Made by a program: the position numbers and the translations under genes
Source: Lysobacter defluvii IMMIB APB-9 = DSM 18482
Lineage (GTDB): Bacteria > Pseudomonadota > Gammaproteobacteria > Xanthomonadales > Xanthomonadaceae
Direction: 5' to 3'
Assembly (NCBI RefSeq): GCF_000423325.1
Contig: NZ_AUHT01000006.1
Location: 62,001-126,000, forward strand
Length of the DNA: 64,000 nucleotides
The notes under the pieces: model-generated
What the model was told of the DNA's origin: nothing
Seen by the model: only the letters and a program-made list of their open reading frames with translations
Database searches by the model: none
In this document: positions 56,618 through 64,000 of the stretch, one piece after another
Numbering within the stretch: the stretch's first letter is position 1
How the letters are laid out: each line of letters starts with the position of its first letter

Positions 56618-56640
56618 GTCGGCCTCAATCGCTCAGTGGC

Positions 56641-58524
56641 TCAGCGGCGGACCGCGCCGAGCAGGCTCTGGAACAGGGTGTCGGCGGTCGCGACGACCTG
56701 CGCGGCGGCCATGTAGGCCTGCTGGTAGCGCAGCAGGTTGGCGGCCTCCTCGTCGAGGTTGACGCCGGAGATCGACTCGCGCTCGGCGGTCACCTGGGTG
56801 TCGATCGCGGTCTGGGCTTCCAGCGCCAGGTCGGCGTGCCGCGCCTCGCCGCCAACCTTGCCGGTGAACTGCGCCAGCGCGGTGTTCAGGTCCAGGGTGC
56901 CGCCGGCGAGCAGGTCGAGTTCGTCGAGGCCGGCCAGCTGGCGGGCGTTGCCGTTGTCGGCAGAGCGCGGCGGGGTGGGGGTGACGGCGAAGCTGTCGCC
57001 GGCGGCCGGGGTGCCGCCCAGGTCGAGCTCCCAGCCGTTGCCGCGGATGGGCTGGCCGGGCTCCCAGGCAATCGGCGCGCCACCATCGATGGTGTACTGG
57101 CCGGCATCGATGAACTCGATGCGCGCGCCTGCCGACCCCGCGAAGGCCGCGCGGTCGGTGATGCGGCTCGCACCGGGAACCGCGTTGCCGACGTTGCCAC
57201 CGTCCACGCTGGTCTCCAGCGGGGCCGCGGCGGCAATCGCGTAGGGATCCTCCAGCACCATGCTGATCCCGGCGGCGGCACCGGCGGTGGGGCGCAGCGA
57301 GAAGCGGTCGCCGTCGGCCGGCGTGCCGCCGACCACCATTTCGACGCCCTCGACCACCAGCGGGTCCGCGGCGGTGCCGGCACCGCTGAGGGCGACGGGC
57401 TGGCCGGTATCGGCACGGGTCGCGCTCCAGTTGCCGCCGTCGAAGCGCAGCACCAGGTCGCGCCCGGTCAGCGCGCCGGTATCGCCGATGCGGGTGGCCA
57501 GCGTCGCGTCGCCGCGGTTGCCGGCGTGGCGGTCCACCTGTGGGACAGGGACCTGGAACATGTCGGCGCCGGGCCGGCCGTTGTAGTCGACGCCCGCGCG
57601 CTGGGTGGCGTTGAAGCCCTCGGCGAAGCTCGCGGCGAGGCGGCCCAGTTCGGCGCGCGCGGGATCCAGCACGCGCTCGCGGAACTCCATCAGGCCGCCG
57701 ATCTCACCGGATACCACGGACGAGCGCAGCGGCATCGACTCACCGGCGGCGTTCTGCAGGGACAGCTGCAGGCGGTCGCTGCGATACGGGTCCGGGCTCG
57801 TCCCCAGCTCCATTGCGCGCGCGCCCAGCACCAGGGCCTGCCCGCCGGTGGTGAAGACGTTCACCGAGCCATCGTCCTGGGCGACGGTTTCCACGCCCAC
57901 GAGGCCGGCGAGTTCGCCCAGGCGCAGGTCGCGCTGGTCGAGCATGTCGGGCGAGACGTTCGGGCCGGCGGCGGCGATGTCGCGGTTGAGGTGGGCGAGC
58001 TCGCCGGCCAGGCGGTTCGCGGTGGCGACCTGTGCGACCAGGCGATCGTTGACCTCCCCGTCGAGCTGGCCGAGCTGCCGGTCGAGCTGGTTCCAGCGCG
58101 TGGCCAGCTGGGTGCCGGCCGACAGCAGCGCGTTGCGTGCGGCGGGCGAGGTCGGCTCGGCGGTCACCCCCTCGGCGGCGCCGAAGAACTCCGACCACGG
58201 CCCGGCCAGTCCGCTGACGCTGTCCGACACCGCCATGTCGAGGCGGGTCGCCAGCCCGGAAAGCTGCTGCAGGCGCCCCATCTCGCCGCTGCTGTCCAGC
58301 TGGCGGCCGAGCACCAAGCCGTCGGCCAGGCGCTGCAGCTTCGCCACGTCCACGCCGGCGCCGAACTGGCCGGGACCGGTGTTCTGCCCGATCCGCGCCT
58401 CCAGGTCGACACGCTGGCGGCTGTAGCCGGGCGTGCTGGCGTTGGCGACGTTGTGCCCGACGGTGTTGAGGGCCCGCTGGAAGGCAAGCAGGGCGGAGCT
58501 GCCGGTGGAAAGGAGTGAGCTCAT
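56641..58524 (-). CDS. flgK: Flagellar hook-filament junction protein FlgK
   Basis: This 627-residue hook-associated protein 1 has the N-terminal LLAFQRALNTVGHNVANAST and SRQRVDLEAR rod/hook motifs, and the C-terminus GVNLDEEAANLLRYQQAYMAAAQVV typical of axial proteins. It begins two bases after the flgJ stop. No separate sigma-28 promoter was seen just upstream. Confidence 0.96.
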   Translation of the reverse strand: MSSLLSTGSSALLAFQRALNTVGHNVANASTPGYSRQRVDLEARIGQNTGPGQFGAGVDVAKLQRLADGLVLGRQLDSSGEMGRLQQLSGLATRLDMAVSDSVSGLAGPWSEFFGAAEGVTAEPTSPAARNALLSAGTQLATRWNQLDRQLGQLDGEVNDRLVAQVATANRLAGELAHLNRDIAAAGPNVSPDMLDQRDLRLGELAGLVGVETVAQDDGSVNVFTTGGQALVLGARAMELGTSPDPYRSDRLQLSLQNAAGESMPLRSSVVSGEIGGLMEFRERVLDPARAELGRLAASFAEGFNATQRAGVDYNGRPGADMFQVPVPQVDRHAGNRGDATLATRIGDTGALTGRDLVLRFDGGNWSATRADTGQPVALSGAGTAADPLVVEGVEMVVGGTPADGDRFSLRPTAGAAAGISMVLEDPYAIAAAAPLETSVDGGNVGNAVPGASRITDRAAFAGSAGARIEFIDAGQYTIDGGAPIAWEPGQPIRGNGWELDLGGTPAAGDSFAVTPTPPRSADNGNARQLAGLDELDLLAGGTLDLNTALAQFTGKVGGEARHADLALEAQTAIDTQVTAERESISGVNLDEEAANLLRYQQAYMAAAQVVATADTLFQSLLGAVRR

Positions 58525-58526
58525 CG

Positions 58527-59624
58527 TCAGCCCTGCTTACCGTGGGTGCCGGCCATCGCCACCATGCGACCGGCCGGCAGGCCGTCCGCCGGCAGCGACT
58601 CGAGGGCGCGGCGCAGCGTCGGTCCGTTGGCGATCGAGGTGATCTTGGCGGCGTAGGACGGATCGGTGGCGTAGCCGGCCTTCTGCAGCGCCCGGGCGAA
58701 GCGCGCTGGGTCGTCGCCGGCGGCCAGCGCGCCCGCGTAGCGCTTGCTGCGCATCAGCCGGGCGTAATCGTCAAAGCTCTGCTGCACCGAGTCGTAGGCG
58801 CGGAAGTCGTCGCGGAGGTCCACGCGCTTGCCGCCGAAGTACTCGTGGGTGCCGGAAGTGACTTTGCCGCCCTGCCAGCCGCCGGTGGCCTTGATGCCGA
58901 ACAGGTTGTGCGAGTCGCTGCCACCGACCAGCTTGCGGCCCCAGCCGGTTTCCAGCGCCGCCTGCGCGACCAGGGCGCGGGCGGAGACGCCGAGCTCCTT
59001 CGCGGTTTCCTGCGCCGCCGGCCAGATCGACTTCACGAAGGCCTCGGGGCTGCTGGCGTCGAGCTTCACCGGACGCGACACGGGTTCAGGCAGCGGCGGG
59101 GGCGCAACCGGCGCGGTGACATCCAGGGAGGTGCCGCTGTCGGTGCGGGCCAGGCGCAGGCCGGGCTCCTGCAGCGGCAGGTCCTGCACCAGGCCGCGGT
59201 GCACCAGCGTCGGGTTGCGGGCGGGCATCGGCATGCCGGCCGAAGGGGCCGCCAAGGAGGTCGCGACCGGAGCCGCGCCCAGCGACATGCCCCCGGCCGC
59301 GTTGCGGCCCGGGAGCGGAAGCGGGGCACCGCCGGTGGCGGCCGGCGGCGGATTGAGGCTGCGGTTGAGTTGGCGCTCGATCACGGGCGCCAGGCCCAAG
59401 CCGCGGCCCTTCGTCAGCTGGTCCGCCAGCTTCTGGTCGTGCATGTCGCGGTAGGTGGTGTCGCCGCCGAACATCGCGTTGCCCATGCCCGCCTCGCGCA
59501 TGGACTTGATCATCATCCGCGCGAACTGCGACTCCAGCTCGCGCGCGGCCGTGCGCACCCGCTCCGGCGAGGTGGCCGAAGCGGGTTGCTGCAGGGACAC
59601 GGCGGTGGCGGAGGGCAGCTGCAT
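58527..59624 (-). CDS. flgJ: Flagellar rod cap and peptidoglycan hydrolase FlgJ
   Basis: This 365-residue two-domain protein has an N-terminal rod-cap domain (ELESQFARMMIKSMREAGMG), a Pro/Ala-rich linker (~90-185), and a C-terminal glucosaminidase domain with catalytic E225 in AQAALETGWGRKL and FGIKATGGW. It opens a hole in the cell wall for the rod. It starts six bases after the flgI stop. Confidence 0.96.
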   Translation of the reverse strand: MQLPSATAVSLQQPASATSPERVRTAARELESQFARMMIKSMREAGMGNAMFGGDTTYRDMHDQKLADQLTKGRGLGLAPVIERQLNRSLNPPPAATGGAPLPLPGRNAAGGMSLGAAPVATSLAAPSAGMPMPARNPTLVHRGLVQDLPLQEPGLRLARTDSGTSLDVTAPVAPPPLPEPVSRPVKLDASSPEAFVKSIWPAAQETAKELGVSARALVAQAALETGWGRKLVGGSDSHNLFGIKATGGWQGGKVTSGTHEYFGGKRVDLRDDFRAYDSVQQSFDDYARLMRSKRYAGALAAGDDPARFARALQKAGYATDPSYAAKITSIANGPTLRRALESLPADGLPAGRMVAMAGTHGKQG

Positions 59625-59630
59625 GGCGGG

Positions 59631-60746
59631 TCAGATCACCTCGAGCTCCGCCCGCAGCGCGCCGGCGCGCTTGAGTGCCTCGAGGATGGCGACGATGTCG
59701 CCCGGGGCGGCGCCGACCGCGTTGACCGCGCGCACGATCGCCTCCAGCGAGCTGCCGCCCTCGAACAGGAACATGCGGTCACTGCCGGTTTCCGTCGCTT
59801 CGATGGTGGACTGCGGGGCGACCACGGTCTGGCCGCCGCCGAAGGCGCCGGGCTGGCTGACCACCGCGTTCTCTGTGATCGACACCGTCAGCGAGCCGTG
59901 CGAGACCGCCGCCGGCAGCACGCTGACTTGGCCGCCCATCACCACGGTGCCGGTGCGGGAGTTGACGATCACCTTGGCCGCCGCCGCGCCGGGGCTGACT
60001 TCCAGCGATTCCAGCCGGGCCAGGAAGCCGATCCGGTCGCCCATCGGCGGGTCGACCTCGATGGTGACGCCATCGATCGCGCGCGCGTGGCCGGGGCCGA
60101 AGGCGCGGTCGATCGCCTCCACCACGCGCGAGGCGGTGGTGAAGTCGAACTCGTGCAGGTTGAGGGTGACCACGCCGGGTGCACCGCCGGCCCCGCCCAT
60201 GCCCGCGGCGACCGCGCGCTCGACGATTGCGCCATTGGGAATGCGGCCGGTGTTGGGCGCGTTGACCGAGATCCGCGAGCCGTCGCGGCCGGAGGCGCCG
60301 AAGCCCGACACCACCAGGCTGCCCTGGGCGATCGCGTAGACCTGCCCGTCGGCGCCCTTCAGCGGCGCCATCAGCAGGCTGCCGCCGCGCAGCGAGCCGG
60401 CGTTGCCGATCGAGGACACGGTGACGTCGATCGCCTGGCCGGGCTTGGCGTGCGGGGGCAGCTCGGCGTGGATCGCCACGGCGGCCACGTTCTTGAGCTG
60501 CGGGTTCACGCCCGGCGGGATGCTGACGCCGAGCTGGTCGAGCATGGTCTTCAGGCTCTGCACGGTGAAGGGCGTCTGGCTGGTGCGGTCCCCGCTCCCG
60601 TCCAGTCCCACCACCAGGCCGTAGCCGACCAGCGGGTTGCCGCGTACGCCGGCCACCTGCGCCAGGTCCTTGATCCGCTCGGCATGCGCCGGACCGGTGG
60701 CAAGGACCAGGGCGGCGAGGACCAGCAGGCTCTTGAAGATGTGCAT
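59631..60746 (-). CDS. flgI: Flagellar P-ring protein FlgI
   Basis: This 371-residue periplasmic protein has a signal peptide ([16 protein letters not shown], to about residue 22) and the hallmark start [20 protein letters not shown] of the mature protein. It forms the peptidoglycan bushing of the rod. The start at 60746 precedes the signal peptide; the upstream extension in the open frame lies in flgH. Confidence 0.97.
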   Translation of the reverse strand: MHIFKSLLVLAALVLATGPAHAERIKDLAQVAGVRGNPLVGYGLVVGLDGSGDRTSQTPFTVQSLKTMLDQLGVSIPPGVNPQLKNVAAVAIHAELPPHAKPGQAIDVTVSSIGNAGSLRGGSLLMAPLKGADGQVYAIAQGSLVVSGFGASGRDGSRISVNAPNTGRIPNGAIVERAVAAGMGGAGGAPGVVTLNLHEFDFTTASRVVEAIDRAFGPGHARAIDGVTIEVDPPMGDRIGFLARLESLEVSPGAAAAKVIVNSRTGTVVMGGQVSVLPAAVSHGSLTVSITENAVVSQPGAFGGGQTVVAPQSTIEATETGSDRMFLFEGGSSLEAIVRAVNAVGAAPGDIVAILEALKRAGALRAELEVI

Positions 60747-60756
60747 GGTCGTGGCC

Positions 60757-61509
60757 TCAGTAGGGGAAGGCGGCGGAGTTGAAGAAGCGCCCCAGCCAGC
60801 CCATCGCGTTCGAGCGCGCCAGCGTGCCGCGGCCGCCATAGGCGATCTGCGCGTTGCCGACGCGGTCGGAGGTGATGCGGTTGTCGGGACCGATATCGGC
60901 GGTGCGCACGATGCCTTGAACCTGGACCAGCTCGTCGCCCTGGTTCAGGCGCATCTGCTTGCTGCCGCTGACCAGCAGGTTGCCGTTGCCCAGCTCGCGG
61001 ACCACCTGGACGGTGATCTCGCCATCGAGGCGGTTGCTCTGGGTGGAGTCGCCGGCGCCGGCAAAGTCGCGGCCGGCCTCGACCTCGGCCTGCAGGATCG
61101 GGGTGCCGTTGTAGGTGACCGGGCGGCCCCCGATGATCGGTGCGCCCAGGCTGAAGCCGCTGTCCTTGGTCACCGCGGTCTGCGCGCGGCTGGACGAAGA
61201 GGTGCGCTCGACCAGCACGATGGTCAGCAGGTCGCCGACGTGGCGCGCCTTGTTGTCCTCGAACAGCGACATCGGGCGCGGCGCGGCGTGGGCGGTGCCG
61301 GCGTAGATCGAGCCGCCGGCCTGGGAGGCGGGCGGCGGATGGCCGGCCGGTGCCGCGTGGGCGGCGGCGTGGTTCATGTCGGGTGCCATGCCCGGCGCCA
61401 TGCCCACCGGGGCGTAGGGCTCGAACGGGCGCACGTCGCCCATCACGGAGGCGCAGCCGGCGAGGGTGAGCAGCGCGGCGCTGGCGCCGGCGACAAGGAT
61501 CCGCTTCAT
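60757..61509 (-). CDS. flgH: Flagellar L-ring lipoprotein FlgH
   Basis: This 250-residue outer-membrane lipoprotein has a lipobox LTLAGC with acylated C19. A Met/His/Pro/Ala-rich segment (~36-65) precedes the conserved L-ring region [21 protein letters not shown] and the C-terminal GILAR-like [12 protein letters not shown]. It lies 10 bases upstream of flgI and 5 bases after flgG. Confidence 0.96.
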   Translation of the reverse strand: MKRILVAGASAALLTLAGCASVMGDVRPFEPYAPVGMAPGMAPDMNHAAAHAAPAGHPPPASQAGGSIYAGTAHAAPRPMSLFEDNKARHVGDLLTIVLVERTSSSSRAQTAVTKDSGFSLGAPIIGGRPVTYNGTPILQAEVEAGRDFAGAGDSTQSNRLDGEITVQVVRELGNGNLLVSGSKQMRLNQGDELVQVQGIVRTADIGPDNRITSDRVGNAQIAYGGRGTLARSNAMGWLGRFFNSAAFPY

Positions 61510-61514
61510 GGCCG

Positions 61515-62300
61515 TCACAGGTTCTGGTTCAGGAAGCCGAGCATCTGGTCGGTGGTCGAGATCGCCTTGGCGTTGGTCTCGTACGCGCGCTGGGTCTCGA
61601 TCATCGACACCAGTTCCTCGACCACGTTGACGTTCGAGCTCTCCAGCGCGCCCTGCACCAGCAGGCCGGCGCCGTTTTCGCCCGGGGCGCCCAGCTGCGC
61701 GGGGCCGCTGGCGCCGGTCTCGACGTAGAGGTTCTCGCCCTTGGCCTGCAGGCCGGCGGGGTTGATGAAGTCGGCGATGGTGAGCGCGCCGATCTGCATC
61801 GCCTCGGGCTGGCCGGCGACCTGGACGCTGACGGTGCCGTCGGCGCCGATCGTCACGCTCTGCGCGCCCTCCGGGAACTGCAGGCCGGGCTGCACCGGAT
61901 AGCCCGCGTTGGTGACCATCTCGCCCTGGGCGTTGATCTGGAAGCTGCCGTCCCGGGTGTAGGCCGGGCTGCCGTCGGGCAGCAGGACTTCGAAGAAGCC
62001 GCGGCCGTTGATCGCCACGTCCAGCGCGTTGCCGGTCTGCGACAGGTTGCCCTGGGTGAACTGCTTTGCGGTCGCCGCCACGCGCACGCCGGTGCCGGTG
62101 GACAGGCCGGACGGCAGCTGGGTCTGCTCGCTGGTCGCGCCGCCGGGCTGGCGGACGGTCTGGTAGAGCAGGTCCTCGAAGCTGGCGCGGTCGCGCTTGA
62201 AGCCGGTCGTGTTGGTGTTGGCGAGGTTGTTGGAGATCACCGCCATGCGCGTCTGCTGCGCGTCGAGGCCGGTCTTGGCGATCCACAGGGCCTGGGTCAT
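61515..62300 (-). CDS. flgG: Flagellar distal rod protein FlgG
   Basis: This 261-residue protein has the N-terminal rod motif [20 protein letters not shown] with [16 protein letters not shown], and the C-terminal [20 protein letters not shown]. It builds the distal rod driving the hook. It lies 24 bases after flgF. Confidence 0.97.
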   Translation of the reverse strand: MTQALWIAKTGLDAQQTRMAVISNNLANTNTTGFKRDRASFEDLLYQTVRQPGGATSEQTQLPSGLSTGTGVRVAATAKQFTQGNLSQTGNALDVAINGRGFFEVLLPDGSPAYTRDGSFQINAQGEMVTNAGYPVQPGLQFPEGAQSVTIGADGTVSVQVAGQPEAMQIGALTIADFINPAGLQAKGENLYVETGASGPAQLGAPGENGAGLLVQGALESSNVNVVEELVSMIETQRAYETNAKAISTTDQMLGFLNQNL

Positions 62301-62324
62301 CGGTCAGTCCTCCGGGTGTTCGGG

Positions 62325-63074
62325 TCAGCGCGCCGACAGCAGGGAATTGGCGGCCTGCGCGTTCTCGTCACTGCTCTGCAAGACCCGTACCTGCATTTCG
62401 AACTGGCGCTGCAGCTGGATCATCGAGACCAGTGCGCCGGTCGCGTCGACGTTGCTCTGCTCGAGCGCGCCGGTGGTCAGCACCTCGCCGGCGGCGGGCG
62501 GCAGCGGTTCGGCGCCGGGCGGCAGGCGCATCAGTCCGTCTTCCCCGCGTTGCAGGGCGGCGGTCGGGGTGTTGGCGACTTGGAGCCGGGCGACCTCGGC
62601 GATGTTGGCGGCCGGTTCGCCCAGCGGTACGACCGAGATCGTGCCGTCGTTCCCGATGTGCAGGCGCTCGTGCGGCGGGATCGCCACCGGGGCGCCCTGC
62701 TGGTCCAGGACCGGCAGGCCGGAGGCGGTGGTCAGCAGCCCGTTGGGCGTGAGCGTCAGGTTTCCGGCGCGGGTGTAGGCGGTGCCACCGTCGGGCGCCT
62801 GCACCGCGAGCCAGTGGTCCTGGTCCAGGGCGATGTCGAGCGGGTTGCCGGTGGCGTTGATCGCACCCGGCGCCGCGCTCACCCCCAACGGCTGGAAGCT
62901 GGCGGCGGTGCGCGAGGCATGCCCTTCGCCCTCCACCTGCCTGGCGATCGTGCCGGCCAGCGTGGCCTGGAAGCCGACCGTGTCGGCGTTGGCGAGGTTG
63001 TGCGAGACCGCCGCCTGCGAGCGCAGGGTGGCGCTGGCACCGGTCATCGCCACGTACATGGCCTTGTCGATCAT
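62325..63074 (-). CDS. flgF: Flagellar proximal rod protein FlgF
   Basis: This 249-residue protein has the N-terminal KAMYVAMTGASATLRSQAAV and VSHNLANADTVGFQA, and the C-terminal ATGALVSMIQLQRQFEMQVR. It is a proximal rod subunit encoded between flgE and flgG as usual. Confidence 0.96.
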   Translation of the reverse strand: MIDKAMYVAMTGASATLRSQAAVSHNLANADTVGFQATLAGTIARQVEGEGHASRTAASFQPLGVSAAPGAINATGNPLDIALDQDHWLAVQAPDGGTAYTRAGNLTLTPNGLLTTASGLPVLDQQGAPVAIPPHERLHIGNDGTISVVPLGEPAANIAEVARLQVANTPTAALQRGEDGLMRLPPGAEPLPPAAGEVLTTGALEQSNVDATGALVSMIQLQRQFEMQVRVLQSSDENAQAANSLLSAR

Positions 63075-63104
63075 GGCGCGTCCCTCCGGTTACCGGCTAC
63101 CGCC

Positions 63105-64000
63105 TCAGCGGATGTTGATCACCGTCTGGGTGACCTGGTCCTGGGTGGAGATCATCTGGGCGTTGGCCTGGAAGTTCCGCTGCGCGGTGATCATGTTCAC
63201 CAGCTGCTCGGTCAGGTCGACGTTCGACGCCTCCAGCGCACCGCCCTGCACCAGCCCGAACTCGGAGGAGCCGGCCGTGCCCACGCGCGGGTCGCCCGAG
63301 GAGGCGGTCTGCGCCCAGGCGTTGTCTCCGATCGACTGCAGCCCCTGCGGGTTGGCGAAGTTGGTCATCGCCACCTGGCCCAGCGGGGTGGATACGCCGT
63401 TGGTGTAGCGCGCTTGCACCACGCCCTCGCCGGTAACCTCGATGCCGGTCAACCGCCCGGTGGCGTGGCCGTCCTGCGACAGCGAGGACACCGAGAAGCG
63501 GTCGCCGTACTGGCTCGAGCCGCCCATGTCGAGGCTGATCTGCATCGGCGCGGCGCCGTTGCCCGGATCGAAGGCGTCCAGCGCGACCGTGGCCGGCGAA
63601 GGCGAGGCGAGGGTGCCGGTGTCGGAGTACTGCAGGGTGGTCGGGGCGCCGACCGGCTGCCCGTCGATGGAGGTGTGCACCTGCCACTCGTTCGGGTTGG
63701 CGGTCTTCACGAAATGCAGGGTCTGGGTGTGCGCCGCGCCGAGCGAGTCGTACACCGTCAGCGAGGTGGTCTGGTTCCAGCTGTCCGGGTCGGCGGCATC
63801 GAACGGGCTGACCGCCGGCACTTCGGCGTTGGCCGGCAGGTTGGTGCCGATGCCCACGCGGCTGCTGGCGCGCGGCGGGGCGTCGCCGGTGGCCAGCTGC
63901 AGGTCGCCCAGGCGGCCGGTGTCGAAGCCGGTGCCGCTGGCGTTGGGCGGGAACACCTGCAGGCGGTGGCCGGCCGGGTTCACGACGTAGCCCTCGTCAT
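63105..64000 (-). CDS. flgE: Flagellar hook protein FlgE (C-terminal part)
   Basis: The frame is open to the window edge and the N-terminus is missing. The visible ~298 residues contain DEGYVVNPAGHRLQVFP, the D2 hook domain (TSLTVYDSLGAAHTQTLHFV), and the C-terminal axial motif GALEASNVDLTEQLVNMITA followed by QRNFQANAQMISTQDQ. It is the hook subunit and lies upstream of flgF by 30 bases. Confidence 0.96.
   Translation of the reverse strand, partial: DEGYVVNPAGHRLQVFPPNASGTGFDTGRLGDLQLATGDAPPRASSRVGIGTNLPANAEVPAVSPFDAADPDSWNQTTSLTVYDSLGAAHTQTLHFVKTANPNEWQVHTSIDGQPVGAPTTLQYSDTGTLASPSPATVALDAFDPGNGAAPMQISLDMGGSSQYGDRFSVSSLSQDGHATGRLTGIEVTGEGVVQARYTNGVSTPLGQVAMTNFANPQGLQSIGDNAWAQTASSGDPRVGTAGSSEFGLVQGGALEASNVDLTEQLVNMITAQRNFQANAQMISTQDQVTQTVINIR

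Overview
The window is 64 kb of high-G+C DNA (about 70% by eye) from a gammaproteobacterium of the Xanthomonadaceae type (Lysobacter/Luteimonas/Xanthomonas relatives). The evidence is the gene order rpoN2-vemR-fleQ-fliE..., the MotC/MotD stator pair, the parC-parP genes beside cheA, and chemoreceptors ending in HWQEF. No rRNA, tRNA, CRISPR array or insertion sequence was recognised. Nothing longer than about 230 bases lacks a gene, and the larger gaps hold the promoters and hairpins listed here.

Layout. Bases 1-6172 (+ strand) carry housekeeping and transport genes: the end of an RND efflux adaptor, its inner-membrane pump, an AGCS alanine/glycine symporter and a SpoU/TrmH RNA methyltransferase. 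Almost everything after that is on the - strand, so transcription runs from high to low coordinates. Read in that direction, bases 64000-54000 encode hook, rod, ring and filament proteins (flgE partial, flgF-L, fliC). Bases 53754-51087 hold the cap fliD, the chaperones fliS and fliT-like, and a PilZ-like protein. Bases 51003-46938 are regulators: a LuxR-type response regulator, rpoN2, vemR and fleQ. Bases 46861-40118 are fliE-K; bases 39949-32261 are fliL-R and flhBA; bases 32210-28920 are flhF, flhG and fliA. Bases 28903-19690 are a first chemotaxis module (cheY-cheZ-cheA-motC-motD-parC-parP) followed without interruption by a second (STAS-cheY-cheA-cheW). Bases 19585-6117 hold a TonB-C-terminal-domain protein (+ strand), four chemoreceptors, a Tsx-type porin, cheR-cheD-cheB and a histidine kinase.

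Regulation can be read from the DNA. Sigma-54 promoters (TGGCACG-N4-TTGC type) lie 36-40 bases before fliE and fliL, matching RpoN2 and FleQ encoded next door. Sigma-28 (FliA) promoters of the form TAAA-N15-GCCGNTNN lie before fliC, fliD, the receptor genes and, unexpectedly, the secreted TonB-like protein. Early genes therefore depend on RpoN2/FleQ, and late genes (filament, cap, receptors) on FliA.

The less ordinary observations are as follows. A short chemoreceptor carries a CheZ-like DxxxQ motif and shares an AGSVELF tail with CheD. A Tsx-type porin is translationally coupled to a chemoreceptor. A TonB-like secreted protein sits under a FliA promoter. A REP-type palindromic repeat is translated inside fliO. 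A FliM/CheZ-like peptide lies in the linker of the CheA that lacks a P2 domain. An STAS protein is built into the second chemotaxis module.
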